Source: Clostridiales bacterium
GTDB lineage: Bacteria; Bacillota; Clostridia; Oscillospirales; Oscillospiraceae
Assembly (NCBI GenBank): GCA_902362775.1
Contig: CABIXV010000007.1
Span: 1 to 64,000 of the forward strand
Reading direction: 5' to 3'
DNA length: 64,000 nt
The notes under the pieces are model-generated. The model made no database searches. It was given only the letters and a program-made list of their open reading frames with translations, and was not told the origin of the DNA. Both the position numbers and the translations under genes were made by a program. Shown piece after piece: positions 1 to 7,894 of this stretch (positions are counted from its first letter, which is position 1; each line of letters begins with the position of its first letter).

Positions 1-14
1 AAGGCGCACCACAC

Positions 15-89
15 GGCCCGTTGGTCAAGCGGTTAAGACGGCGGCCTCTCACGCCGCAAACATGGGTTCGATTCCCGTACGGGTCACCA
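15..89 (+). tRNA. tRNA-Glu (anticodon CTC)
   Basis: A complete cloverleaf can be folded. The seven-base acceptor stem pairs bases 15-21 with 79-85 (one G-U pair). The D arm contains GGTCAAGCGGTTAAGAC. The anticodon stem GGCGG/CCGCC-type pairing presents CTC, which reads GAG (Glu). The T arm carries GGTTCGATTCC. The discriminator base and an encoded CCA end at 89. It lies directly before a 5S gene and is probably co-transcribed with it. Confidence 0.95.
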
Positions 90-112
90 AGTTTCTCTAC
101 AATTTGATATGG

Positions 113-136
113 TTTTAGTCACTTCGGTGATTAAAA
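113..136 (+). other. UUCG-capped hairpin between tRNA and 5S
   Basis: Ten base pairs (one G-U) close a C(UUCG)G tetraloop, with arms TTTTAGTCAC and GTGATTAAAA. No T-run follows, so it is unlikely to be a terminator. Its place between two stable RNAs suggests a processing stem for separating tRNA-Glu and 5S from a shared precursor; that role is inferred. Confidence 0.55.
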
Positions 137-138
137 TA

Positions 139-253
<115 letters not shown>

Positions 254-256
254 ACA

Positions 257-290
257 AAGCAGGACAGTCTGTTGACTGTCCTGCTTTTTT
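257..290 (+). terminator. Rho-independent terminator after 5S
   Basis: Inverted repeat AAGCAGGACAGTC / GACTGTCCTGCTT with a TGTT loop, followed by a T-run. It ends the tRNA-Glu/5S transcript. Confidence 0.9.
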
Positions 291-339
291 GTTTACGGCG
301 TTTTGCCCTGTTTCAGCCGGGCAGAATGGAATTGCTCGG

Positions 340-1545
340 TTACCGGATGGATACATATCCGCTGTCCTCCACGATCTGCTGGCCCTGTTCAGAGAGGATC
401 CAATCCAGGAAGGCATTCAGCTTTGGATTGCTCTCCCTGGGATCCGGAGCGCCAATGTAAGCGGCAGTGATGGCAAAAAAGGAGTCGGAGATAGGGTAAC
501 TGCCGTCCCGGATAGACTCCTTAGTTGGGGACACGCCATCCAGGGCCAGCAGACGTATTTGGTCGTTGGCCTCCATTTCCGAGGCGTAGAAGCGGAAGGA
601 GAAGCCGATGGAGTTTTTATAGTTCCGATAGCTGGCCACCTGACGGATGATACCACCCATGCCGTCCACCCGGTCCTCTTTCTCCGGCTCTATCAGGGGA
701 AGGCCCTCCATCAGACGGAGGAGGGCTGACTGGCTGCCGCTGTTTTCCATCCGCTGGAAGGGGCGGATGGACTGATTCCTCCCGCCCACCTGGTTCCAGT
801 TGGTGATCTGGCCGGTGTAAATGTTCTGTACCTGCTCAACCGTCAGCCCCTCCACGGGATTCCTGCTGTTGACGAAAAAGACGAAGGCCTCCCGACCGAT
901 GGGGGTCAGGTAGAGCTTTTTTCCAGCCAGCCTGGCCATCTCCAGCTGGTCCTGGGAGGGGGCGGCGGCAAAGATCAGGTCAGTGCGGCCGGTGATGAGC
1001 CGCTGGTAGGCATTCACAGTGCCGCTGCAGGTGACAGAGCCATAGCCTTCCGCAGTATCGTCGTACAGGGGATATTCCCCCTGGGGATAGACCGCTTGCA
1101 CAAAGCCGGCATACACCGGATACAGGGCGGTGGCACCATCCAGGCGCAGAAGGTCCTCCTGGCAGAAGTGGAGAGTGGACTGCTCCTCCAGGCTGACAGC
1201 TTTGGTGTCCTCTGAAAAGGGCTCGTACTGCCAGAGAAGCAGGTCACGGTCGTCCACCGTGGGGACGCTGCTCTGCCAAAGGCCGAAGGCGCAGTAAGCG
1301 CCGCAGCCGATGGTAACAGCCACAAGACAGAGCGCAAGCCCCTTTCGCCACCGCCGGGGAAACAGGAAGGCAAGCACCGCGCCTGCCAGAAGGCTGGGCA
1401 GGAGGACCCAGGACGCCCGCTGGACATAGGGGGGCGCCATGAGAGAAATGTAGATCAGAAGAATCATTAAGAGGAATACAAGAAAAAGGCCGATGAATAT
1501 AGCTGCGAACATCCGGCGGATAAGCTCTTTCCAGTTGACCTTCAT
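340..1545 (-). CDS. Membrane-anchored PstS-like phosphate-binding-type protein
   Basis: The 401-aa product starts with three hydrophobic segments (about residues 11-36, 45-62 and 68-90) and continues as a periplasmic-binding-protein-like domain of the PstS/PBP-like-2 group. Family hallmarks seen are LDGATALYPVYAGF (135-148), YTGQITNW (243-250) and RPFQRMENSGSQ (261-272). PstS proteins normally have one signal peptide and sit with pstCAB; here the binding domain is tethered by a multi-span membrane module and no pst permease or ATPase is nearby. A close relative in domain type is the lipoprotein at 39673-41790. Phosphate binding is not proven; it may act as a sensor or bind another anion. Start ATG at 1545 has AGGAG upstream. 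Confidence 0.8.
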   Translation of the reverse strand: MKVNWKELIRRMFAAIFIGLFLVFLLMILLIYISLMAPPYVQRASWVLLPSLLAGAVLAFLFPRRWRKGLALCLVAVTIGCGAYCAFGLWQSSVPTVDDRDLLLWQYEPFSEDTKAVSLEEQSTLHFCQEDLLRLDGATALYPVYAGFVQAVYPQGEYPLYDDTAEGYGSVTCSGTVNAYQRLITGRTDLIFAAAPSQDQLEMARLAGKKLYLTPIGREAFVFFVNSRNPVEGLTVEQVQNIYTGQITNWNQVGGRNQSIRPFQRMENSGSQSALLRLMEGLPLIEPEKEDRVDGMGGIIRQVASYRNYKNSIGFSFRFYASEMEANDQIRLLALDGVSPTKESIRDGSYPISDSFFAITAAYIGAPDPRESNPKLNAFLDWILSEQGQQIVEDSGYVSIR

Positions 1546-1571
1546 AAGCTGCTTCTCCTTTCTGTGCCAGA

Positions 1572-2189
1572 TCAGATATGGGTTAGATAGGAATCGACAT
1601 CAAACTCCTCCAGGATACTGTCTTTTCGCAGGTACAGGGGATGGTGGGGATGCCCCTTTTTTGAGCGTTTTCCGGCAGACCACCAAGAGGCGTGATAGTC
1701 GCGGCCCAGCTGGACCATATCACGGACGCAGAGGGGCAGATAGTCCCGTTTTTCGATAATAGTCCCCCATGCGGCCCAGATATCAGGATGGCCGGAGCGG
1801 TCCAGGGACAGCACATATTCAAAGGCCCTCATATTTTCCTGATGAAGGATCTGGTTGCAGCGGCTTTCCATATGGTCCGGGTCTGTGGCCCGCTGGGCGT
1901 AAACATTGAACATAATAAAGCTGTCATACCCGTTATGATGGGCGATTCGTTCCACCGATTTCAGGGTGTTGTCCAGATCCTCCGGTGCTGCGGTGGATGG
2001 GTTGATCCCCACACAGATCAGGGGCCGTTCCCCTCTGGTTCCAAGGATGTATCGGTACTCAGAATAAAAATTGGGCACATAGAGCCAGCGGGAGGAGTCA
2101 TAGTCGGGATTGGGCTCTTGAGCCTCCTCTAAGGCCTGGTCGAAGGAGATGAGCTCCAGCTGGGTGGTCTGGCAGGCAGGTATATGCAT
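1572..2189 (-). CDS. DUF1643 family protein
   Basis: This 205-aa protein contains the hallmark of DUF1643: VGINPSTA (60-67) followed by FNVYAQRATDP (94-104). The molecular function of the family is not established; members often occur near restriction or phage-related genes, which is not evident here. There is no signal peptide or membrane segment, so it is probably cytoplasmic. The start ATG is preceded by AAGGAGG at a good distance. It lies just upstream of, and in the same direction as, the PstS-like gene with a 26-base gap, so the two could be co-transcribed. Confidence 0.75.
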   Translation of the reverse strand: MHIPACQTTQLELISFDQALEEAQEPNPDYDSSRWLYVPNFYSEYRYILGTRGERPLICVGINPSTAAPEDLDNTLKSVERIAHHNGYDSFIMFNVYAQRATDPDHMESRCNQILHQENMRAFEYVLSLDRSGHPDIWAAWGTIIEKRDYLPLCVRDMVQLGRDYHASWWSAGKRSKKGHPHHPLYLRKDSILEEFDVDSYLTHI

Positions 2190-2285
2190 GGGGTATCCTC
2201 CTTTTTCTCTCTATTTCTATTATAACAGAGAGGCAAATAGAGGACAAGGGAAGAAAAAGTCTCCCAGTCCCTGCAAATATTTTCC

Positions 2286-2314
2286 TTGACAACGGGATAA
2301 AATGTTGCTATGAT
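2286..2314 (+). promoter_or_regulatory. Sigma-A promoter for rubredoxin fusion gene
   Basis: TTGACA (2286-2291) and TATGAT (2309-2314) are separated by 17 bp, a near-consensus housekeeping promoter. Transcription would start about 2321, some 40 bases before the ATG at 2363. Confidence 0.8.
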
Positions 2315-2325
2315 AGAAATATAAA

Positions 2326-2340
2326 TAGGAATAATTCTCA
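2326..2340 (+). promoter_or_regulatory. Possible Fur/PerR-type box
   Basis: TAGGAATAATTCTCA has a 7-1-7 symmetric layout around A2333 and matches the Fur-family consensus TGATAATNATTATCA at about 10 of 14 positions; the core GAATAATTC is a perfect palindrome. It sits at the predicted transcription start, where a repressor would act. High-molecular-weight rubredoxin genes belong to peroxide regulons in some clostridia, which makes PerR control plausible but unproven. Confidence 0.35.
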
Positions 2341-2362
2341 TTAAAAGTAAGGAGGAACTCAT

Positions 2363-2986
2363 ATGAACCGCAAAGCATTCAGCCGCATCAACTATGGCCT
2401 GTTTATCGTAGGCGCCGAGTTGGACGGCAAGCCTCAGGGCTGTATCGTCAACTCTCTGCACCAGGTCACATCCTCTATGCCCTTCAAGTTTTCCCTGACA
2501 GTAAACAAGAGTAACGAGACCTTCAAAGCCATCGAGGCGAAGGGGAGCTTTGCCGCCACGGTACTGGCCAAGGATACCCCAAAGGATCTGGTCAATCTGT
2601 TTGGCTATAAGTCCGGCCGGGTAGTGAACAAGTTCGATGGCTTCGATGTAGAGCGGGATGGGGCAGGAAATCCCTATGTGAAGGATCACGCTCTAGCCCG
2701 GTTTAGCTGTAAGGTAGTGGAGAAGCTGGATCTGGGCACCTATATGCTCTATATCGCTGAAACGACGGAGGCCGAGGTGCTGGGCGAGGGGCCTGCCCTG
2801 ACCGTGGACGACTTCAAGAACGACGGGGGTTCTACTCCGCCCACCGCTACTGTGGTCCGCACCCTGGAGGGCAACGAGGGCTGGAGATGCACCATCTGCG
2901 GCTATGTGGCGGAGAAGGAAACTCTGCCCGACGGCTATCAGTGCCCTATCTGCCGGGCCAACAAAGACAAATTTGTAAAACTGTAA
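2363..2986 (+). CDS. Flavin reductase-rubredoxin fusion (high-molecular-weight rubredoxin type)
   Basis: The 207-aa protein joins an N-terminal FMN-binding flavin reductase domain (about 1-150) to a C-terminal rubredoxin domain (173-207) with CTICGY (C176, C179) and CPIC (C194, C197) as iron ligands. Such fusions (Hrb) pass electrons from NAD(P)H through FMN to the rubredoxin iron and on to flavodiiron proteins or rubrerythrins for oxygen and peroxide removal. It is cytoplasmic. The gene is monocistronic: it has its own promoter, a good AAGGAGGAA ribosome site and a terminator straight after the stop. A paralogue of the same architecture is at 25263-25883. Confidence 0.9.
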   Translation: MNRKAFSRINYGLFIVGAELDGKPQGCIVNSLHQVTSSMPFKFSLTVNKSNETFKAIEAKGSFAATVLAKDTPKDLVNLFGYKSGRVVNKFDGFDVERDGAGNPYVKDHALARFSCKVVEKLDLGTYMLYIAETTEAEVLGEGPALTVDDFKNDGGSTPPTATVVRTLEGNEGWRCTICGYVAEKETLPDGYQCPICRANKDKFVKL

Positions 2987-2993
2987 AAGGATA

Positions 2994-3026
2994 AAAAGGA
3001 GCTGTCCCAGGCGGACAGCTCCTTTT
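2994..3026 (+). terminator. Terminator after rubredoxin fusion gene
   Basis: Stem AGGAGCTGTCC / GGACAGCTCCT with loop CAGGC, flanked by A-run and T-run, so it may work in both directions and also end the convergent EamA gene. Confidence 0.85.
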
Positions 3027-3031
3027 ATTAT

Positions 3032-3904
3032 TCATTTGTGGTCCCGATTCAGTAGAAGAATGGCCAGGAAGATGGCCCCCATGCCCAGCAGTTTATAGAA
3101 GGTGACTGACTCATGGAACAGGCAGATCCCCAGCAGGGCGGCCACAAAGGGCTCTACAGTGGCAAGGATGGCGGCTTTCCCCGCCTCGGTGTACCGGAGC
3201 CCCTCAGTGTACAGCAGGTAGGGCAGGATACAGCACAGCACCCCGATGCCCAACCCGCCCAGAATGGCCCGCCAGTCCGCCAGCGCCTCCAGATGGCGGG
3301 GAAGACCAGACAGGGGCAGAGAGGCCAGGGCGGCAAAGAGAAAGGTGTAGAAAGTCACCGTAGAGGAGGCGTATTGCCTAAGGGTCAGCTTGCCAAAAAT
3401 TGAATACAGAGCGTAACCAAATCCGGCTCCTAATCCATATAGTATCGTCAGATAGGACACAGACTGCTGGCCCAGCGGGAGCAGCCCGGTGACCAGGACG
3501 CAGCCAGCAAAGGTCAACGCCAGGGCGGCCACCTTGTGGGACGTGATTCTCTCTCGAAAAAAGAGGGCGGACAGAAGGGTGACGAAGACGGGGGAGGTAT
3601 ACAGCAGCACCGCCGCCACGGACATGGAGCTGGTGGAGATGGCGGAGAAGTAGCACCAGTTGAAAAAGACCAGGGAGCAGACACCGGAGCCAAAGAAGTA
3701 GTACCAGTGCCGGGGCTGGATTTTCAGCGCTTTACGGTCCGTAGCGGCTAGAAAGAGGCCGTAGAGCAGAGCGGCTACCGCACTGCGGAGAGCCACTCCA
3801 TCCATAGAGGAGAGACCGGCGGCGGTGAGCAGCTTCAAAAAGACGCCGATACAGCCCCAGAGGGCAGCGGCGGCGATAATGTTCCAGACAGCTTTTTTCT
3901 CCAT
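3032..3904 (-). CDS. EamA/DMT-family transporter
   Basis: The 290-aa product is an integral membrane protein with about ten hydrophobic helices arranged as two EamA repeats, for example AAALWGCIGVFLKLLTAAGL near the start and SVAAVLLYTSPVFVTLLSAL in the middle. The typical PVFVTLL and VEPFVAALLG motifs ending each repeat are present. Family members export amino acids or metabolites, but the substrate cannot be read from sequence. I chose the ATG at 3904 because GAGG lies 8 bases upstream; an earlier in-frame ATG at 3928 has no ribosome site and would overlap the divergent sfsA promoter. Its 3' end converges on the rubredoxin gene terminator. Confidence 0.85.
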   Translation of the reverse strand: MEKKAVWNIIAAAALWGCIGVFLKLLTAAGLSSMDGVALRSAVAALLYGLFLAATDRKALKIQPRHWYYFFGSGVCSLVFFNWCYFSAISTSSMSVAAVLLYTSPVFVTLLSALFFRERITSHKVAALALTFAGCVLVTGLLPLGQQSVSYLTILYGLGAGFGYALYSIFGKLTLRQYASSTVTFYTFLFAALASLPLSGLPRHLEALADWRAILGGLGIGVLCCILPYLLYTEGLRYTEAGKAAILATVEPFVAALLGICLFHESVTFYKLLGMGAIFLAILLLNRDHK

Positions 3905-3909
3905 GGGAC

Positions 3910-3938
3910 TTGCCTCGATTCCTATCATTGGCTATACT
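3910..3938 (+). promoter_or_regulatory. Promoter for sfsA
   Basis: TTGCCT (3910-3915) and TATACT (3933-3938) with 17 bp spacing, 38 bases upstream of the sfsA ATG, in the short divergent gap with the EamA gene. Confidence 0.65.
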
Positions 3939-3975
3939 AGGGACATATTACCAGAACTCCGGGGGAAAAGACAAG

Positions 3976-4692
3976 ATGAAATATCCCAATATCTGCGCCG
4001 GTACTTTTCTAGCCCGGCCCAACCGCTTTGTTGCTCAGGTAGAGGTGGAGGGGAACCTCCAGGTCTGCCATGTGAAAAATACCGGCCGGTGCCGGGAGCT
4101 GCTAGTCCCTGGATGCCGAGTCTATCTGGTGGACAGTCACAATCCGGTCCGTAAGACCCGCTTTGACCTGGTAGCGGTAGAGAAGGAGGGGCCGGCAGGC
4201 CCTCTCCTGATCAATATGGACTCCCAGGCGCCCAACAGAGTATTTGGGGAGTGGGCGGCCGCCGGAGGGCTGGGGTTTGTCCCCACACTGCTTCGACCAG
4301 AGATGACATATGGGAATTCTAGAATCGATTATTACTGGGAGTTTTTGAATGGGGGAGAAAAGACCTCCGATTCTACCCGTGGGTTTGTGGAGGTGAAGGG
4401 GGTCACCTTAGAGGAGGACCGGATCGCCCGGTTCCCGGACGCCCCCACCCTGCGGGGCGTGAAGCATTTGGAGGCGCTGGTGGCGGCCCGACAGGCGGGA
4501 TATGGGGCTGCCGTCTGCTTTGTGGTCCAGATGGAGGGGATGCGCTGGATGGAGCCCAACGATGCCACTCACCCCGACTTTGGGGAGGCTCTGCGCCGGG
4601 CGGCCCGGGCGGGGGTGGAGGTGATAGCGCTGGAATGTGGAGTGACTCCGGATACCCTTCGGATCCTGCGGCCTATTCCGGTAAAGCTGTAA
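3976..4692 (+). CDS. sfsA: SfsA family DNA/RNA nuclease-like protein
   Basis: The 238-aa protein matches SfsA along its full usual length. Recognisable segments are the N-terminal OB-like part with HVKNTGRCRELLVPG, the motif SRIDYYW, FVEVKGVTL, and the C-terminal HPDFGEALRRAARAGVEV. E. coli SfsA was named for sugar fermentation stimulation and has a restriction-endonuclease-like catalytic core (D, E-x-K: here the FVEVKG segment). The physiological role remains uncertain. The start at 3976 fits the conserved MKYPNI-type N-terminus; an earlier in-frame ATG at 3910 would run through the promoter. Monocistronic with its own promoter and terminator. Confidence 0.92.
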   Translation: MKYPNICAGTFLARPNRFVAQVEVEGNLQVCHVKNTGRCRELLVPGCRVYLVDSHNPVRKTRFDLVAVEKEGPAGPLLINMDSQAPNRVFGEWAAAGGLGFVPTLLRPEMTYGNSRIDYYWEFLNGGEKTSDSTRGFVEVKGVTLEEDRIARFPDAPTLRGVKHLEALVAARQAGYGAAVCFVVQMEGMRWMEPNDATHPDFGEALRRAARAGVEVIALECGVTPDTLRILRPIPVKL

Positions 4693-4699
4693 AAAACAG

Positions 4700-4728
4700 G
4701 CTGTGGAGTGTCCTCTCCACAGCTTTTT
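4700..4728 (+). terminator. Terminator after sfsA
   Basis: Stem GCTGTGGAG / CTCCACAGC followed by TTTTT. Confidence 0.85.
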
Positions 4729-4772
4729 GTATGCTCATTTGAAACAATGGGGGACGTGAGGTGAGGGAGGAT

Positions 4773-5375
4773 TCAGATTTCCCGCCGACCCTCCAGGGCC
4801 CGCATTAAAGTCGCGTCGTCCGCATACTCCAGATGGCTGCCCACAGGGATGCCATAGGCCAGCCGGGTCACCTTTACCTGGAACGGCTTGAGCAGACGGG
4901 ATAGATACATAGCGGTGGCCTCTCCTTCTGTGTCGGGGTTGGTGGCCATGATGACCTCAGCCACACCGCCGGCGGCTACCCGCTCCACCAGGGAGCGGAT
5001 ATGCAGGTCGTCAGGGCCCACCCGGTTCATGGGAGATATGACCCCGTGGAGCACATGATAGACGCCGCCGTACTCCCGGCTGCGCTCCATGGCCACCACG
5101 TCCTTGGGATCGGCTACCACGCAGACGGTGGACCGGTCCCGCTTCTGGCTGGCACAGATGGCGCAGGGGCCCTCCCCCTCGGTGAGATTCTGGCATACGG
5201 GGCAGCAGTGGATCACCTTTTTGGCCTCCAGGATGGCCTGGGCGAAGGCAGACGCCTCCTCTTCAGGCAGGGACAGGACATGGAAGGCCAGCCGCTGGGC
5301 CGACTTTAGACCAATGCCGGGCAGCTTGGCGAAGTGTTCTACTAGATTTTCAAGGGCGGGGGGAAAATACTGCAT
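4773..5375 (-). CDS. recR: Recombination protein RecR
   Basis: The 200-aa product is full-length RecR. It shows the N-terminal helix-hairpin-helix LPGIGLKSAQRLAF (18-31), a four-cysteine zinc finger (C57/C58, C61, C71, C74), the Toprim domain beginning TVCVVADPKDVVAME (about 83-97) and the C-terminal ATNPDTEGEATA and YGIPVGSHLEYADD motifs. RecR works with RecF and RecO in loading RecA on gapped DNA. In many Firmicutes it follows dnaX and ybaB; here it instead ends a leftward operon rpe-DUF4177-recR. No frameshift or missing motif seen. Confidence 0.96.
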   Translation of the reverse strand: MQYFPPALENLVEHFAKLPGIGLKSAQRLAFHVLSLPEEEASAFAQAILEAKKVIHCCPVCQNLTEGEGPCAICASQKRDRSTVCVVADPKDVVAMERSREYGGVYHVLHGVISPMNRVGPDDLHIRSLVERVAAGGVAEVIMATNPDTEGEATAMYLSRLLKPFQVKVTRLAYGIPVGSHLEYADDATLMRALEGRREI

Positions 5376-5408
5376 GACGGAGACCTCCAGGAGAGATAGG
5401 GAGCGGGA

Positions 5409-5564
5409 TTAAATTTCTTTTTCAAAGGTGATGACCAGCCGGTAAGCCATAGCGGTTTCCCAGAAGGTGACGGCCTTGACAGTCCAGCCCTCCCGAGCCA
5501 TCTCATTCATCTGGGCTTCAGCGTCCTCTGGGGTCTTAGCGGTATGGACAGCGTAGGATTTCAT
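5409..5564 (-). CDS. Small DUF4177-like protein
   Basis: A 51-aa protein beginning MKSYAVHTAKTPEDAE. The pattern of a short beta-strand, a helix rich in acidic residues and the GWTVKAVTFWE segment resembles DUF4177, a small domain of unknown function. The start at 5564 follows GAGGAGCCC at proper spacing; longer readings of the frame run into the end of rpe. It sits between rpe (13-base gap) and recR (33-base gap) and is presumably translated from the same mRNA. Confidence 0.65.
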   Translation of the reverse strand: MKSYAVHTAKTPEDAEAQMNEMAREGWTVKAVTFWETAMAYRLVITFEKEI

Positions 5565-5577
5565 AAAAGGGCTCCTC

Positions 5578-6222
5578 TCATATCCGCAAGGCGGAGATAG
5601 CGGCGGGGATATCCTCCTTGCCATAGACGGCGGAGCCGGCTACCAGTACATTGGCGCCCGCCTCCACTACCAGAGGGGCGGTCTTGGGGGCAATGCCGCC
5701 GTCCACCTCTAGCTCACAGGTGGGATGATACTTCTCGATGATGGCCCGGACCTGGCGGATGGTCTCCAACTGGGACTCCATAAAGGACTGGCCGCCGAAG
5801 CCGGGCTCCACAGTCATGACCAGCACCATATCCAACTCTTCAATATAGGGCAGGATGGCGTTGGCAGAGGTGATGGGCCGCAGGGCCACCGCCTTTTTTA
5901 CCCCACATTCGCCCATGACCTTCAGGGCCTGGGCGATTTGGGTGGGGTGGTCGGCCTCCAAATGGACGGACAACAGGTCGGCTCCGGCCTTGGCGAAGTC
6001 CTCGATGTACCGCACCGGCTTGTCGATCATCAGATGGACGTCCAAAAACATGTCTGTACACTGGCGGATGGACTTTACCACCGGGATGCCAATGGTAAGG
6101 TTGGGGACAAAGCAGCCGTCCATCACATCCACATGGAGATAGTCCGCGGACGACACTTTTTTGATGTCCCGCTCCAGATTGACAAAATCGGCGGACAGAA
6201 TAGAGGGAGCAATCTTTACCAT
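5578..6222 (-). CDS. rpe: Ribulose-phosphate 3-epimerase
   Basis: The 214-aa TIM-barrel enzyme interconverts ribulose 5-phosphate and xylulose 5-phosphate in the pentose phosphate pathway. Characteristic motifs present are PSILSADF (strand 1), HVDVMDG with catalytic Asp, HLMI, MTVEPGFGGQ (phosphate-binding and metal-ligand region) and the C-terminal VDGGI and AGSAVYG. The start MVKIAPS at 6222 is preceded by GAGG; an in-frame ATG seven codons earlier lacks a ribosome site. It is the first gene of the rpe-DUF4177-recR group. Confidence 0.96.
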   Translation of the reverse strand: MVKIAPSILSADFVNLERDIKKVSSADYLHVDVMDGCFVPNLTIGIPVVKSIRQCTDMFLDVHLMIDKPVRYIEDFAKAGADLLSVHLEADHPTQIAQALKVMGECGVKKAVALRPITSANAILPYIEELDMVLVMTVEPGFGGQSFMESQLETIRQVRAIIEKYHPTCELEVDGGIAPKTAPLVVEAGANVLVAGSAVYGKEDIPAAISALRI

Positions 6223-6433
6223 GGTTGATGACCTCACTTTCAAACTTCGACGGAGAGACGGGATAGGAGCGGCTGGCGCGATGGGGCAGTTTGTGGCCCG
6301 AGCGCATAGGATACAGGGCGGAGAAGGGAGGCCTATGGCTCTCCCAGGTGCCCCGGGGGAGGCGGATCGCTCCAGGCCGATCCCACGGCCAAAACCGTCC
6401 GGTTCAGCCCGCTGGCCCGCCGCTTTTCAGATA

Positions 6434-6467
6434 GCCGCCCGCCGGAGGCCCGCCTCCGGCGGGCGGC
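6434..6467. repeat. Perfect 15-bp inverted repeat in rpe-ilvA gap
   Basis: Arms GCCGCCCGCCGGAGG and CCTCCGGCGGGCGGC are exact reverse complements with a 4-base loop. It lies 10 bases after the ilvA stop on the transcribed minus strand. No T-run follows, so it would be an unusual terminator; it could act as an mRNA 3' stabiliser. The rest of the 250-base gap shows no gene. Confidence 0.6.
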
Positions 6468-6476
6468 AGAGAAGAC

Positions 6477-7697
6477 TCAGGTATAGAAGTCGCCGGTATC
6501 CACCTCAGACACCTGATAGCCGGCCTGCCGCAGAGCATCCAGGATCTGGGCCTTGTGATCGTGCCCGAAGGCCTCCAGGGTGACACGCAGCTCCACACCG
6601 GACTGGCGGTTGATGTTGACGAACTGGTTGTGCTCCAGCTTAATGATATTGCCGTTGTTTTGGGACAGTACACCGGCCACCCGCATCAGCTCGCCGGGGC
6701 GGTCGGGAAGCTGGACGGCAAAGGTGAAGATACGGCCCCGGCAGATGAGCCCGTGCTGGACCAGAGAGGCCATGGTGATGACATCCATGTTGCCCCCGGA
6801 CAGGACGGACACTACATTTTTCTCCTTGCAGTCCAGGTGGCGCAGAGCGGCGACGGTGAGCAGCCCCGCGTTCTCCACCACCATCTTGTGCCGCTCCATC
6901 ACATCCAAAAAGGCCTCCACCAGCTCGCCGTCGTCGATGGTGAGGATGCGGTCCACATTTTGCTGGATATAGGGGAACACCTTGTCCCCCGGAGTTTTGA
7001 CGGCCACGCCGTCCGCAATGGTGGTAGCGGAGGGGAGGGTGACGATGTGACCAGCCTCCAGACTGGCCTTCATGGAGGCGGCCCCAGTGGGCTCAACCCC
7101 CACGACCTCAACCTGGGGGTTGAGCAGCTTGGCTAGCGTGGCCACGCCGGCGGCCAGCCCTCCGCCGCCGATGGGGACCAGGATCACGTCCACGTCGGGC
7201 AGGTCCTGGAAGATCTCATAGGCGATGGTGCCCTGACCAGTGGCCAGTGTCAGATCGTTGAAGGGATGGACATAGGTTAATCCCTGCTCCTCTGCCATCC
7301 GGGCGGCCAGCTCGGCTGCGTCGTCAAATACCTCGCCATGGAGGATGACCTGGGCGCCGTAGTCCTTGGTGTTGTTTACCTTTACCAGAGGAGTAGTGGT
7401 GGGCATGACGATAGTGGCGGCCACGCCGGCCGCCTGGGCGGCGTAGGCCACGCCCTGAGCATGGTTGCCGGCGGAGGCGGTGACAAGACCACGGGCCTTC
7501 TCCTCATCCGTCAGAGTGCTGATTTTAAAATAGGCCCCTCGAAGCTTGTAGGCCCCGGTGACCTGCATATTTTCCGGCTTGAGATAGACGTAGTTGCCGC
7601 AGGTCTTGGACAAGTAGGGGGAGTAGATCAGAGGGGTGGGCCGAAGAACACCCTGGAGTGTGCTCCGGGCGTTTTTAAACTGTTCCAGGGTAAGCAT
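6477..7697 (-). CDS. ilvA: Threonine ammonia-lyase with ACT domain
   Basis: The 406-aa PLP enzyme has the fold-type II core with the Schiff-base lysine in GAYKLRGA (K51), SAGNHAQG, and the phosphate-cradling GGGGLAAG (about 177), then a single C-terminal ACT domain (about 330-406, FAVQLPDRPGELMRVAGVL). It deaminates L-threonine to 2-oxobutanoate. The one-ACT, about 400-residue form is the TdcB/clostridial type rather than the long E. coli IlvA with two ACT-like domains, so it may be biosynthetic or catabolic. No ilv genes adjoin it. ATG preceded by AAAGGAG. Confidence 0.93.
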   Translation of the reverse strand: MLTLEQFKNARSTLQGVLRPTPLIYSPYLSKTCGNYVYLKPENMQVTGAYKLRGAYFKISTLTDEEKARGLVTASAGNHAQGVAYAAQAAGVAATIVMPTTTPLVKVNNTKDYGAQVILHGEVFDDAAELAARMAEEQGLTYVHPFNDLTLATGQGTIAYEIFQDLPDVDVILVPIGGGGLAAGVATLAKLLNPQVEVVGVEPTGAASMKASLEAGHIVTLPSATTIADGVAVKTPGDKVFPYIQQNVDRILTIDDGELVEAFLDVMERHKMVVENAGLLTVAALRHLDCKEKNVVSVLSGGNMDVITMASLVQHGLICRGRIFTFAVQLPDRPGELMRVAGVLSQNNGNIIKLEHNQFVNINRQSGVELRVTLEAFGHDHKAQILDALRQAGYQVSEVDTGDFYT

Positions 7698-7812
7698 AGG
7701 AGGTTCTCCTTTTTATCAAATCAATTCTTTAAAATCATACTCAATCTTGGGGGAGAAGTCAATGAGATAGGGAAAAAAAGGAGGGCGATTTTGGGAGAAA
7801 GTGCCCTTCGCC

Positions 7813-7842
7813 TTGACACTGCTCCACTCCCGGTTGTACAAT
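7813..7842 (+). promoter_or_regulatory. Promoter for the xpaC-telA cluster
   Basis: TTGACA (7813-7818) and TACAAT (7837-7842), 18-bp spacing, about 50 bases before the xpaC start. Confidence 0.7.
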
Positions 7843-7894
7843 AAGACTATCTATATCCGAGTTTTGCTGCCCTGCCGGGGCGATGGAGGAAATT

